A stretch of DNA of 32,290 bases from JAJRRL01 sp047404195 (GCA_047404195.1 JBDOIU010000029.1:1-32290); one strand, 5' to 3'; shown: positions 1 through 8,756, counted from the first letter of the stretch. Made by a program: numbers and translations. The notes: generated by a model from the sequence alone, not told the origin.

Positions 1-824
1 GTTTGTGGTTAAATCAACATGTGAATATGGGTAAAGCATTGGCAGCAATGGCTATTGCCAATGCAGAAACGCGTTTACGAGTGAGTCGTAAGGTCACGCG
101 TAAGAAAGTCACATCAGGTCCAGCCTTGCCTGGTAAACTCACTGATTGCTCCGAGCGAGAAGCGGCACAATGTGAAATTTTCTTGGTAGAGGGAGATTCT
201 GCGGGTGGTTCAGCCAAGCAAGCGCGTGATCGTGTTTTTCAAGCGGTGATGCCATTACGAGGAAAGATCTTAAACACATGGGAAGTCTCCAGCGAGCGTG
301 TGTTAGCGTCACAAGAAGTACATGATATTGCTGTAGCCATCGGTGTAGATCCTGGTGCTACTGACTTATCCGGTTTGCGCTATCATAAAATTTGTATTTT
401 AGCGGATGCGGATTCCGATGGTAATCACATTGCGACATTGCTGTGTGGCTTATTTTTGCGGCACTTTCCTGCATTGGTTGCAGCGGGTCATATTTACGTG
501 GCTATGCCACCACTGTTTCGTATTGACTGTGGTAAAGAGGTTTTTTATGCATTGGATGAGTCTGAAAAAAAAGGTGTTTTAGACCGCTTGAGCGCAGAAA
601 AAAGGCGTGCTAAGCCGAACATTCAGCGCTTTAAAGGCTTGGGTGAGATGAACCCCTTGCAGTTGCGTGAAACCACCATGAACCCAGATACTCGCCGCTT
701 AGTACAGTTATCCAATCCATCCGCTGAAGAAAGTCACGAAGTCATGGATAAGCTGCTGGCTAAAAAGCGAGCTAAAGACCGACGTGTGTGGCTAGAGGCA
801 TATGGTGATGAGGCAGAAGATTAA
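1..824 (+). CDS. parE: DNA topoisomerase IV subunit B, C-terminal part (5' end outside window)
   Basis: ParE is the ATPase/TOPRIM subunit of topoisomerase IV, which decatenates daughter chromosomes together with ParC. The window enters the gene in frame (first full codon at base 3), so about 273 C-terminal residues are present. The TOPRIM signatures are clear: EGDSAGGSAKQARDR, then DADSDGNHI with the metal-binding acidic residues, then QRFKGLGEMN. The wording of these motifs, the KILNTWEVSS segment and the LASQEVHDI segment match ParE better than GyrB, and the GyrB-specific insert of gammaproteobacteria is absent. The gene ends in TAA. parC is not in the window. A small membrane-protein gene follows 23 bp later on the same strand and may be cotranscribed. 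Confidence 0.95.
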   Translation, partial: LWLNQHVNMGKALAAMAIANAETRLRVSRKVTRKKVTSGPALPGKLTDCSEREAAQCEIFLVEGDSAGGSAKQARDRVFQAVMPLRGKILNTWEVSSERVLASQEVHDIAVAIGVDPGATDLSGLRYHKICILADADSDGNHIATLLCGLFLRHFPALVAAGHIYVAMPPLFRIDCGKEVFYALDESEKKGVLDRLSAEKRRAKPNIQRFKGLGEMNPLQLRETTMNPDTRRLVQLSNPSAEESHEVMDKLLAKKRAKDRRVWLEAYGDEAED

Positions 825-847
825 GCTTTCTCAATTCAGAGGTCAGT

Positions 848-1312
848 ATGAGACATGATGAGGGTTTATGGTTTTTTTTCATCCTTTGGCAAATCACCTT
901 ATGGGTGATATTGGCAATTCATGATTGGTTACCACTTGGGCGGCTCAATGATGTGACTGCTTTACGTAAGCAGCAAAGTTTTTTTGCAACACTATGCGCC
1001 ACTGTGATTAACCTTGGTGCCTGTACTTGGGCTTTACGGCTCACCTTATCTGCTGGTAGGCTGGGCGTCTCATTGCCTGTGGATGTTGTGCTGATTTATC
1101 TGCTCATGACAGTGGGCACACTGCTGGCGTGGTGGAAACCGTATTTTTTCGGTTCGTCTGCCGAAATGAAGCAGAAAATGCAACCCTACGTGAATACACA
1201 TCATATGCTACCAGCACGTGGTGATAACATCCGGCCGAATACGTTACATCTTATTGTGCACGTATTTATTTGGCTAGCATTCATACTTTCATTGACATTA
1301 ATATTGACTTGA
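848..1312 (+). CDS. small integral membrane protein of unknown function
   Basis: This is a 154-residue protein with four predicted membrane segments at about residues 8-25, 44-66, 78-98 and 132-152, all rich in Leu, Ile, Trp and Phe. A soluble stretch between segments 3 and 4 carries a polar WWKPYF...LPARGDNIRPNTLH motif that looks conserved. I recognise no named family. The start follows a weak ribosome site (GAGGT) 23 bp after parE, so it is probably cotranscribed with parE. It ends in TGA, which shows TGA is a normal stop here. Its 3' end almost touches the convergent desaturase pseudogene (1 bp apart). It is likely a real gene because of its consistent hydrophobic pattern and position, but its function is unknown. 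Confidence 0.7.
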   Translation: MRHDEGLWFFFILWQITLWVILAIHDWLPLGRLNDVTALRKQQSFFATLCATVINLGACTWALRLTLSAGRLGVSLPVDVVLIYLLMTVGTLLAWWKPYFFGSSAEMKQKMQPYVNTHHMLPARGDNIRPNTLHLIVHVFIWLAFILSLTLILT

Positions 1313-1313
1313 A

Positions 1314-2352
1314 TTAATGGGTTGATGATTTGCGGGGGCGCTTTTTTAAGATTAAGCGAGTGGCATCACGAAATGGCTTGGTATAAAGTGCGCTGACGCT
1401 AGAATAAGGGTTTGGGTGCTTTTTATTAAGGCCGAATCGTAAACATTCATATTGTTTTGGAATATAAAGTGACCGAAACAATCTATCCCAAATAGCAAAT
1501 AGCAAATAGCAGGCCCATGTTTTTATTAAAATGTGATGGGTGACAAGAGTGATGGATTTGATGTTGAGCTGGCGATATAAGAATCTGGCTTAGTCACCGT
1601 GGATATTGCACCCACATATGTGAATGTCTCAGATTATAACCCAGGCAATAAAACAAAAAAGTAAAGATATTCAGTGAGTAAATTTTGAAGGTGACTGGTT
1701 GATGTTGCATTAGGGTGAGGAACAGTGAGTGTATGATTGCATGAAAAATCGTTGCGATATTCGTTGTAACAAATAGGTCAACAGGATGCATGCGATACAA
1801 TGTAATGGGTGTCAGTACTTCAGCTGAGTGATGTACTTTGTGGAACTGCCACAAAAAGGGGATACGATGCATGCAATAGTGGGCAAGAAAAATGCCAAAG
1901 TCAATCATCATTAAGCTGGCTATTGTGTAAATCAATGCTATCTGCCAGGATAGGCTGAATACAGCATGCTGTAAGTGGCCAAAAAGAATCGTGTAACATT
2001 GCATGAATAGATGGTTAAGGAAATGGCTTGAGAGTAGTAGTTGTGAGGCGATGCTGCCATAAATAACTGCGTTAAGGAAAAAGTAAAGATAGTCTTGCTT
2101 CGCAGATGGGTGCTTCCAAACGCTGCTGCGTAATAACCATGACCAGAAGCTTTTTGGAGGGTGTGAATTCGCATCTTGACGAGACCGTATTTTGAGAAGC
2201 TGATATGCTAGAAAAGCCATGCACAGAGACCCAAGTAGATAAAAATAGTAAACACGTTGTGTGGGATCAAACAAAGCAAGCCAGTGCCAGAGTATGGATT
2301 TGATTTGCATGAATTCAGTTTGCTGCATGAGTAGGCACATCCGTATGAGCAA
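1314..2352 (-). pseudogene. sterol desaturase / fatty-acid hydroxylase family protein, inactivated
   Basis: The reading frame encodes a membrane di-iron hydroxylase (FA_hydroxylase superfamily, about 345 residues when joined). Histidine box 1 (HYCMH) and box 2 (HKVHH) are in the first 252 residues. That frame stops at TGA (1594-1596), exactly where the family usually has Trp after the WVQYPR-like segment. Reading on in the same frame gives ISPAQHQIHH, the third histidine box. The frame then breaks again at a 7-bp tandem repeat, three copies of AAATAGC on the plus strand (1490-1510). With two copies the frame would read MGLLFAIWDRLF and continue to TAA at 1314. So there is one nonsense change and one repeat expansion. 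The hydrophobic N-terminal half is intact. The start is uncertain: candidate ATGs lie at 2352, 2340, 2328 and 2310, none with a good ribosome site. Confidence 0.85.
1490..1510. repeat. 7-bp tandem repeat, AAATAGC x3
   Basis: Three perfect head-to-tail copies of AAATAGC lie inside the 3' part of the desaturase pseudogene. Because the unit is not a multiple of three, each gain or loss shifts the frame. Two copies restore the reading frame to the conserved C-terminal segment; the present three copies break it. Polymerase slippage is the likely origin. Confidence 0.85.
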
Positions 2353-2732
2353 TGTTGTGAGTTAAGGTCGCCACCAGCGTATCGGACGATGAAGCAGGGT
2401 TGTTCACATTTAATACGCACACGTATCTTGGTCAGTGTGTAGCGTCATTTACTATAGCAATATTATGATATTTCTACACGATAGTGCTCAGTGAAGCAGA
2501 TAGACGTGTGATATCAGTCAGTTAGTGAAAATAGTGGTATGAAAGGTACAAATTTTAGCAATTTTGATGCCAGAGGGGTGCCTTTGTGCCCCAAAATGTG
2601 TTATTGATAGTGGCTAAAGGTTAGATGTCTGTAGTGGATTGTTGATTGCTGGTGAGCAGTTATGCGGGCCATCAGTATAAGTAAGGAATGTTAAGTATTG
2701 ATAGATTAAGATAGATTGGGAGATTACTTTAA
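2353..2732. other. intergenic region between divergent genes
   Basis: This 380-bp stretch separates the minus-strand desaturase pseudogene from the plus-strand ankyrin gene and should hold both promoters. I see A/T-rich stretches, but no -35/-10 pair good enough to call. A 23-codon reading frame at 2539-2610 has no ribosome site and is not called. No tRNA, clear terminator or long repeat is evident. Confidence 0.5.
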
Positions 2733-5654
2733 ATGCAAATATCTGTAACAGTAGGAAAAGAGACGGTATGTTTCAGCAATAAGGATACAATGATTGCCTC
2801 GATGAGATCGTTAGCAAGCTTCAAGCAATTATTTCCATCATGCACCGTCAGTGTTCATCCGGAGGTGTTGATTCATGATTTTCAGGGTACTTTGTTTGAG
2901 ATGGCATTGAGATATTCGCTCAATGGTTTATTAGAGGATGTTCTGAGAGCGAATCCTGCATTTTTAAGCCAAGCTTTTGGGGAGCATATGGTCCCAGCAT
3001 TGGTGATTGCGACACGTTATGAAAATAGTGATGCATGCAAGATACTCATAAACTGTGGGGCGAATCCAGACGCACAGGATAGGCATGGCAATACGGCACT
3101 ACACTGGGCAGTATATGGGAATCTTGATGGTATCGCCTCACTTCTAATCGCGCACGGAGCTAATATAGATGTACAGGATAAACATGGCAATACAGCATTG
3201 CACTGGGCAGTGGTTGAGAAACGTGAGGCGACGATTCTATTATTAATAAAAAACAACGCCAATTGTGATATACAGGATAAACATGGGTATACAGCGCTAC
3301 AATGTGCGATAAATAAAGGATGCTATAATGAGTTCAAGGTTTTCTTGGATCAACTGTACCTTAGCCGTGTTAGCAGAATCAGTGCTGTTATGGATAGATA
3401 TATAAATAAAATGCTAGACACATTGTTGCAGCTGAAGTCATGGGAAGATGGTCACGAAAGAATACTCATGCGTCTTCTTGAAAATTATAGTGTACTGTGT
3501 CTATCTCAAGAAAAAAATGTGCCAGGAATTTTACAAAAGAGTAGCACACAACTTAAGACTTATCTCTTACTTGTTGTTCTGCAAAATTCAAGCTTGTTTT
3601 CAGATGCTAGACTATACGAGATATGTAGTATATTGTTGCAAGACGGTGCTGATCAAAATGGTGTGGATGCTGGTGGGAATACACCACTGCACTACGCGTC
3701 AGCTTTTGGATGTCATGGTGTAATTGAGTTGTTGGCACACTACAAAGCAGAGTACCTTCTCAATCAAGAGGGAGAAACGCCGTTGTGTCAAGCAATCATT
3801 CGTGGTCAGTATGAGGGGTTTGTATCAACCATAGGGTTTTTTAATGTTGCCGCAAGAGAAGTTGATGGGTTTTCGAGGACGCCTCTTCATCATCTATCAC
3901 AAGTGGATTCATGGAGTGAGCAGCACACTAAAATGTTGCATTTTTGGGTGCAACGCAGGCGAGATCAAAATCAAGCGATCTATGATGGTGTAAAAGACGG
4001 TGATGGTAATACAGCACTTGCTCTTGCTTATGATGCTAAAAAAACCATGATGATTGACTTGGCTGAAGATGAAGAAATTTTCTTTGAAGACGCAATAAAA
4101 TGGCATCTTGCAGCGTGTTGTGACAACGCGAGATTGCAGGCACTTTTGAAGGCATATTTACCGGTTGGATCTGGTCAGATCGATAGTCAGGACAGCACAG
4201 GCCTAACACCCTTGTTAGCGGCCGTGTGCGCAGATAAATTAGATAATGCTGAGACTCTCATATGTCATGGTGCAAACAAAATGGCGCAAGATCGCTGGGG
4301 TCGCACCTGTTTGATTCTTTGTTTAGAATACAATCAGCGTATCAATGCTTATTGGCAGCTGCGTCGTTTATTGGGGTCATACTTCAAGAGGATGGTCAAT
4401 AAAGTTGATGGTTCTGGTTGTAAGCCGCTGCATTATGCAGCAAAGCATGGTAGGAGTGATATCATGCATGATTTAATAGCCAGTGGTGCCTCACCCAATG
4501 CAAGAGACTCGAATTCTAACACAGCACTACATTATGCGGCTTGTTATGGGCACTTGCAATGCGTTATTGATCTTTGTCAGCATGATAAGATTTTATTGAA
4601 CACAATGTCGAAAGGTTTGCCTGTTGGTGGCGATATTGTAACAGGCACACCGCTTTATATTGCTTTAAGTCAAGAAAACTGCCGTATCAGTGAGGTGCTT
4701 TTTTTGCGTGGGGCATCTATTGTCAAAAGAGGGAAAAACCAGGGCTGTGTGCTATTTAATCTTGTGACAAATAAAGATCCTAGTGTGCCGTACGATAAGA
4801 TCTTGACATCCTTAGTTAGCTTAATCATTGATGTTATCCTCTTGAAGAGAAAGTTTAGGAAAAAGGGTCGCCATCCAGAGGACAAAATACTGGAATTAAT
4901 TTATCGTTCGCCAGGAAGTGGTCCGGTGAATGGTTTCATTAGGCATATGCGGAGTTGCAGTAGTGTGTCACGTTTCGGTTTGTATGAGAGCGCAGATATC
5001 AGTGAGCATTTGGTGAATTTTGTTGAAGGTGATAGCTCCTTTGGTAAAAGGGCGCTATCAGTTGAAGATGGCGATGTTGTGCATGAATTTAAGTGTGTGA
5101 TGCACGGTATCAGTGTCTGCGTCAGTGAGTTTTCTGAGCGAAAAGAGTCTCGTGAGTGGTTTGCAAGGTTGATTGCACTTATTTGGCAGCTCGAAATGTT
5201 TCTCACAAAGGGTAATTCATATCACGATGGGCTAATGAAGCGTTTTGAGCGAGATAGCGAAAATGTAAAGACAAAAGCGTATATACTCACTCGCCACCAT
5301 ACTGCCGAACTGATGGCAACTATTTCCAAGTTTAATTATTTTTATCTGCAGAGGAAATTATATTATGCTCTTCGGTTCTGTTCTAGCCGTGATAAGTACG
5401 GTGTCACGAGATCAAGCAGTGCAGGCTTTAAAAAAGTGGCACATGCATCCTCAGATAATAACACGTTACGGGCCTTGAGGGCATTCTTTGTGCGTTATCC
5501 TGGTTTGGTTAGGATGGTTGGGTTTATGATTTCACGTTACGTCAATCTAACAGCAGGTTGTTCATATCACTCATTAGCAGGGCATCTTGTGGTAGAGGGC
5601 ACAAAAAAATCGACCGAAGCAGATGCAGTGTCAGTCAGTGGCTTGACTCATTAA
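2733..5654 (+). CDS. large ankyrin-repeat protein (973 residues), candidate host-directed protein
   Basis: The protein has at least three ankyrin blocks separated by non-repeat segments. Block 1, at about residues 85-205, holds three very regular repeats with the TALHWAV and HGANIDVQDKHGNTALH patterns. Block 2 is near 300-350 (GNTPLHYASAFG). Block 3, about 490-640, includes TPLLAAV, KPLHYAAKHGRSDI and NTALHYAACYGHL. Residues about 700-973 lack repeats, are mixed helical and basic, and match no family I know. There is no signal peptide and no clear membrane segment. The start ATG has a purine-rich GGGAGA site about 10 bases upstream. The 3' end overlaps the convergent esterase gene by 24 bp. 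Ankyrin proteins in intracellular bacteria are often type IV effectors that bind host proteins; that role is inferred here. Confidence 0.88.
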   Translation: MQISVTVGKETVCFSNKDTMIASMRSLASFKQLFPSCTVSVHPEVLIHDFQGTLFEMALRYSLNGLLEDVLRANPAFLSQAFGEHMVPALVIATRYENSDACKILINCGANPDAQDRHGNTALHWAVYGNLDGIASLLIAHGANIDVQDKHGNTALHWAVVEKREATILLLIKNNANCDIQDKHGYTALQCAINKGCYNEFKVFLDQLYLSRVSRISAVMDRYINKMLDTLLQLKSWEDGHERILMRLLENYSVLCLSQEKNVPGILQKSSTQLKTYLLLVVLQNSSLFSDARLYEICSILLQDGADQNGVDAGGNTPLHYASAFGCHGVIELLAHYKAEYLLNQEGETPLCQAIIRGQYEGFVSTIGFFNVAAREVDGFSRTPLHHLSQVDSWSEQHTKMLHFWVQRRRDQNQAIYDGVKDGDGNTALALAYDAKKTMMIDLAEDEEIFFEDAIKWHLAACCDNARLQALLKAYLPVGSGQIDSQDSTGLTPLLAAVCADKLDNAETLICHGANKMAQDRWGRTCLILCLEYNQRINAYWQLRRLLGSYFKRMVNKVDGSGCKPLHYAAKHGRSDIMHDLIASGASPNARDSNSNTALHYAACYGHLQCVIDLCQHDKILLNTMSKGLPVGGDIVTGTPLYIALSQENCRISEVLFLRGASIVKRGKNQGCVLFNLVTNKDPSVPYDKILTSLVSLIIDVILLKRKFRKKGRHPEDKILELIYRSPGSGPVNGFIRHMRSCSSVSRFGLYESADISEHLVNFVEGDSSFGKRALSVEDGDVVHEFKCVMHGISVCVSEFSERKESREWFARLIALIWQLEMFLTKGNSYHDGLMKRFERDSENVKTKAYILTRHHTAELMATISKFNYFYLQRKLYYALRFCSSRDKYGVTRSSSAGFKKVAHASSDNNTLRALRAFFVRYPGLVRMVGFMISRYVNLTAGCSYHSLAGHLVVEGTKKSTEADAVSVSGLTH

Positions 5655-6290
5655 AACTTGCCTCAGTTGTGTTACCTGCGATGCTGTCATAGTGTGCTGA
5701 CACGCTTCGCTGTGCCAATCAACATGATAGCCTTTTTTTTGTAGCGTATCTTTTGATAGCTCACCGTATTGATACTGAACCACATCATCATGGTGCCCAT
5801 GATGCATGGTGATTGTGGGTGTATGCGCTTCTGCTGAGGGAGTAGCAGCCAGCAGAGGTAAATAGCCAGCAATGCTGATAATGTTCGCCAATGGTTTTGG
5901 ATATCGGATACCTGTATACAGCGCCATGGCGCCACCCTGTGAAAAGCCGCCTAGTGTGATGCAGGAGGCGTCAAAGCCAGCTGCTATGGTTTGGTCGATC
6001 AGTGAACATAGCTGTTGGTGCGCTTGTTCAATACCGGCGGTATCTTCAGGTCCTGTTCGATCAAGAGAAATAATATCGTACCAGGCACGCATCGGCATCT
6101 GCATATTAATGCTGACGGGTCTGATGGGGGCATTGGGCAGAATCAATTGGCAGCCACCAGTGATATCCAGCGCGTGTATGAGATCTTTAAAGTCATGCAT
6201 GTCAGCACCCAGGCCGTGACACCAGATAAGGCATTGCTGTGGTTGCTCGCTGTTTTTCAAAATACAGGTTTCCAGACCGCTTTGTTGCAT
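5631..6290 (-). CDS. carboxylesterase/phospholipase-family alpha/beta hydrolase
   Basis: This is a serine hydrolase of the Abhydrolase_2 type (bacterial carboxylesterase / lysophospholipase-like), about 219 residues, the usual family length. It shows the oxyanion segment WCHGLGAD, the nucleophile elbow GGFSQGG (Ser about 117), the acid in HHDDVV (Asp about 169) and the catalytic His in CQHTM (about 199). It has no signal peptide, so it should be cytosolic. I chose ATG 6290 because GGAGA lies 5 bases upstream; an in-frame ATG at 6302 would overlap that site. The stop codon region overlaps the end of the ankyrin gene tail to tail. The natural substrate is unknown; family members hydrolyse short acyl esters or lysophospholipids. 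Confidence 0.9.
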   Translation of the reverse strand: MQQSGLETCILKNSEQPQQCLIWCHGLGADMHDFKDLIHALDITGGCQLILPNAPIRPVSINMQMPMRAWYDIISLDRTGPEDTAGIEQAHQQLCSLIDQTIAAGFDASCITLGGFSQGGAMALYTGIRYPKPLANIISIAGYLPLLAATPSAEAHTPTITMHHGHHDDVVQYQYGELSKDTLQKKGYHVDWHSEACQHTMTASQVTQLRQVLMSQATD

Positions 6291-6303
6291 CTTATTCTCC
6301 ATT

Positions 6304-6358
6304 TATGCTACAAATGGCTAGCATAACAAACTGTTTGTGTCATGCAAGCTCTGCATGA
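6304..6358. promoter_or_regulatory. two dyad symmetries between the esterase and lptM-dapF
   Basis: Two inverted repeats lie in the short divergent gap. TATGCTA and TAGCATA (6304-6325) have an 8-nt spacer. TCATGCA and TGCATGA (6340-6358) have a 5-nt spacer. Both arms are perfect 7-mers. They could be operators for the divergent genes or hairpins in the leaders. No T-run follows, so they are not typical terminators. Confidence 0.35.
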
Positions 6359-6390
6359 TTATTCGACTGTTCAGTGAGTGGAGGTGAGGC

Positions 6391-6519
6391 ATGCGCCTAG
6401 TCGTGATTATGGTATTAGCATCGTTATTATGTGCATGTGGCCAGGTTGGCAGCATGCAGCACACAAATAAAAGCCAAGATAACGCTTGGGGAGTGCAGGG
6501 ACTGGAGGCGCTATCATGA
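6391..6519 (+). CDS. lptM: LptM-like small lipoprotein upstream of dapF
   Basis: This short 42-residue gene begins MRLVVIMVLASLLCAC, a short hydrophobic leader ending in a lipobox-like stretch, followed by CGQVGSM, which resembles the CGLKGP start of mature LptM (YifL). LptM is a small outer-membrane lipoprotein that assists maturation of the LPS transporter LptD. In gammaproteobacteria it is commonly encoded directly before dapF, as here. The ribosome site GGAGGTGA sits a few bases before ATG 6391. Its TGA overlaps the dapF ATG (ATGA), so the two are probably translationally coupled. It is shorter than the E. coli protein (67 residues). The assignment rests on lipobox, context and the CGxxG motif. 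Confidence 0.7.
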   Translation: MRLVVIMVLASLLCACGQVGSMQHTNKSQDNAWGVQGLEALS

Positions 6520-7346
6520 GCATTCGATTCACCAAAATGCAGGGCTTGGGTAACGATTTTGTGTTACTTGATCAGAGTCGACAGGCTGAGTCCATCAGTG
6601 TTGAGTGTGTGAGGAAAATGGCTGACCGCCGGCAGGGTGTTGGTTTTGATCAACTGCTGATTATTGAGCCAAGCACGCAAGCAGGTTGTGACTATTTTTT
6701 CCGCGTTTACAATGCCGATGGCTCTCAGGCGGAGCAATGTGGTAATGGCGTACGTTGTGCAGCACGTTATGCGGTTGAAGAGGGCCTGGTAGCCGGGTCG
6801 TCTGTAACATTCGCCACTGTGAATCGTGCAATATCTGCCAGTTGGGACGGACAGCTGGCAACTGTAGACATGGGTTGCCCTGATTTTACGCCAGCGTCCT
6901 TGCCATTTATTGCCCCCAGCTCGCAGTCTGCGCCATATCAGCTCAGTGTCGCTGGCCATGAAGTGGCTTGTCATGTTGTGTCTGTTGGGAACCCGCATTG
7001 TGTGCTGTGGGTGGATGAAGAGGATGTGGGTCTGGTCGATGACATTGGTGCCATGTTGAGTCAGCATGCCGCCTTTCCTCAGGGTGTGAATGTTGGTTTT
7101 ATGTGCTTTCACAGTTCACAACAGCTGAGTTTGCAGGTATATGAGCGTGGTGCAGGTCAAACACCTGCCTGCGGAAGCGGTGCCTGTGCTGCCATGGTCA
7201 TTGGTCGAGCCAGTGGGCGCTGTGATGCGCGGGTGCAGGTGCAACAACCTGGTGGTCGACTGGCAATCGAGTGGACAGGCCCTGGACAGCCTATTTTGAT
7301 GCAGGGGGCGGCAGAACGTGTCTTTGATGGACTATACTGTATTTAA
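6516..7346 (+). CDS. dapF: diaminopimelate epimerase
   Basis: DapF interconverts LL- and meso-diaminopimelate, for lysine and peptidoglycan synthesis. The protein has 276 residues, the usual length. Both catalytic cysteines are present in their motifs: EQCGNGVRC (Cys75) and TPACGSGAC (Cys219). The N-terminal KMQGLGNDFVLLD segment is diagnostic. I place the start at ATG 6516, which overlaps the lptM stop and has GGAGG 7 bases upstream; an upstream in-frame TTG at 6486 would lie inside lptM. The protein is cytosolic. It forms a two-gene unit with lptM. Confidence 0.97.
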   Translation: MSIRFTKMQGLGNDFVLLDQSRQAESISVECVRKMADRRQGVGFDQLLIIEPSTQAGCDYFFRVYNADGSQAEQCGNGVRCAARYAVEEGLVAGSSVTFATVNRAISASWDGQLATVDMGCPDFTPASLPFIAPSSQSAPYQLSVAGHEVACHVVSVGNPHCVLWVDEEDVGLVDDIGAMLSQHAAFPQGVNVGFMCFHSSQQLSLQVYERGAGQTPACGSGACAAMVIGRASGRCDARVQVQQPGGRLAIEWTGPGQPILMQGAAERVFDGLYCI

Positions 7347-7620
7347 TATGGCAGCTCATTCTGCTTAATGGCATACAATGAGTACATTATATTGCCATTT
7401 GTGGTTTAAAATTGCGCAGAACATGTCGCTGCGTTTGAAAATTCTCTAGATAATAGATGAATGGGGGATAGCTCACAGCTTAAATGAAGAATGATGTCTT
7501 TTTTGGGGTATTAGGTGTCGGTACACTTAGGCCCTGAATGAAACAAGGGAGGTATCATTCATGCAACAGAACAGAATCAGACATTCATCGGTATATACCG
7601 GTGTGCTAAGGAGGGCATAT

Positions 7621-8061
7621 ATGTCAGAACTGCATAGTAAACCTGGTGCTGAGGCGCCAACGGTACTACAACCGTACGAGATATCGTCAGATGAAGAGTA
7701 TATGTGCGATGCGCAGCTCAAACATTTTGAAGATATCTTAACGCGCTGGAAGCAAGCGCTGATGATTGAGGTAGATCAAACTGTGGGTCACATGCAGTCT
7801 GATGTTGAAAATCATGCGGACCCTGTTGATCGAGCCAGTGTTGAAGAAGGCTTTAGTTTGGAGCTGAGAACACGTGATCGTGAGCGTAAACTATTGCGTA
7901 AAATTGACAAATCGCTGGACGAGATTGTCAATAAAGAGTATGGCTTCTGTGAAGATTGTGGGATTGAAATTGGCATTCGTCGTTTAGAGGCGCGTCCAAC
8001 AGCAACAAAATGCATAGACTGCAAAACATTTCAAGAGATCAAAGAAAAGCAGGGTCAGTAA
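7621..8061 (+). CDS. dksA: RNA polymerase-binding transcription factor DksA
   Basis: DksA binds the RNA polymerase secondary channel and, with ppGpp, mediates the stringent response. The 146-residue product has the coiled-coil hairpin with tip motif DPVDRA (Asp67 and Asp70), the RDRERKLLRKI helix and a four-Cys zinc finger (Cys110, 113, 131, 134) within CGIEIGIRRLEARPTA. ATG 7621 is preceded by a perfect AAGGAGG at 6-base spacing and fits the family N-terminus (EEYM at residue 28, against 32 in E. coli). An in-frame ATG at 7561 also has a good site (AAGGGAGGT) and would add 20 residues, so two isoforms are possible. folB follows after 73 bp. Confidence 0.96.
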   Translation: MSELHSKPGAEAPTVLQPYEISSDEEYMCDAQLKHFEDILTRWKQALMIEVDQTVGHMQSDVENHADPVDRASVEEGFSLELRTRDRERKLLRKIDKSLDEIVNKEYGFCEDCGIEIGIRRLEARPTATKCIDCKTFQEIKEKQGQ

Positions 8062-8134
8062 TCATATGCTGGTATGCGCTTGCTTTTTTAAGTGGGCGCA
8101 GTATCCTATACGGATTCATTAATTTGGAGCAGTT

Positions 8135-8497
8135 GTGGATACAGTCTATTTACATGGTTTTCGGCCACTGGCCTCTATTGGCTTATTAGAGGTTGAGAAA
8201 AATAACCAGCAACGATTGGTCATTGATATTGATGTCGAGATTGATGCAATTCACGCAGTAGTCAGTAGTCAGGAGCTGAGTCATGGTATTGACTACGCAG
8301 TGTTACGTCAACTGATTTTACATGTGATTGAGCAACAGCATTATGAGCTGATTGAAACGTTGATCGATACAATCTGCACTGAAGTATTTGCAAAATTTCC
8401 TGCAGCACAGAATATTGCTTTGTCTATTGCCAAGCCAGATATTTTTGATGATGTGGCAGAGGCGGGTATTCGTGTTCGGCGTGCTAGAGCACAATAG
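8135..8497 (+). CDS. folB: dihydroneopterin aldolase
   Basis: FolB cleaves 7,8-dihydroneopterin to 6-hydroxymethyl-dihydropterin and glycolaldehyde in folate synthesis. At 120 residues it has the usual length. It shows the family landmarks: an N-terminal YLHGFRPLASIGLLEVEK strand pair, the IDYAVL segment after the variable loop, the ELIETLIDTI helix with its substrate-binding Glu, and the C-terminal SIAKPDIF stretch. The start codon is GTG 8135 with GGAG a few bases upstream. It lies downstream of dksA on the same strand. No clear terminator lies between them, so readthrough from dksA is possible. Confidence 0.93.
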   Translation: MDTVYLHGFRPLASIGLLEVEKNNQQRLVIDIDVEIDAIHAVVSSQELSHGIDYAVLRQLILHVIEQQHYELIETLIDTICTEVFAKFPAAQNIALSIAKPDIFDDVAEAGIRVRRARAQ

Positions 8498-8728
8498 TAT
8501 ATTTTCAGCAGTGCGACATGCTTGCACGCATGCTGATTTAGGTGAGCATCATTCAAGCCAGGCGGGTGATTGTATGATGGATCAGTTTGGCGAAGAGTAA
8601 CAGTTTTATTGTAGAATGCCTTAATATATTTTTAAGAAAATCAGTGGTTAATTGTTTTTTAATATCTGAAAAAAAAGAAAAGAGCCAACATCAATACCTT
8701 AGGGTCATTCTCTAGAGAAGAAGTGGTG

Positions 8729-8756
8729 TTCATGCTGCCCCAACATGCCTTATAAT
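8729..8756 (+). promoter_or_regulatory. candidate promoter for the first small basic protein
   Basis: A perfect -10 box TATAAT (8751-8756) has a weak -35 match TTCATG (8729-8734) at 16-bp spacing. It lies 27 bp before the 27-codon leader frame and about 130 bp before the basic-protein start. Confidence 0.5.

Noticed and set aside
1313..1355. G-rich stretch with a T run after the small membrane protein as a terminator
   Set aside because: The stem is only about 3 bp, and the bases are coding for the C-terminus of the convergent desaturase pseudogene.
1594..1596. TGA in the desaturase gene read as tryptophan (alternative genetic code)
   Set aside because: Intact genes here end in TGA (small membrane protein, lptM, hemH, rdgB), so TGA is a stop. 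The gene also has a second lesion.
2539..2610. 23-codon frame starting MKGTNFSNFDARG, resembling a pentapeptide repeat
   Set aside because: There is no ribosome site, it is too short, and no continuation is present in any frame.
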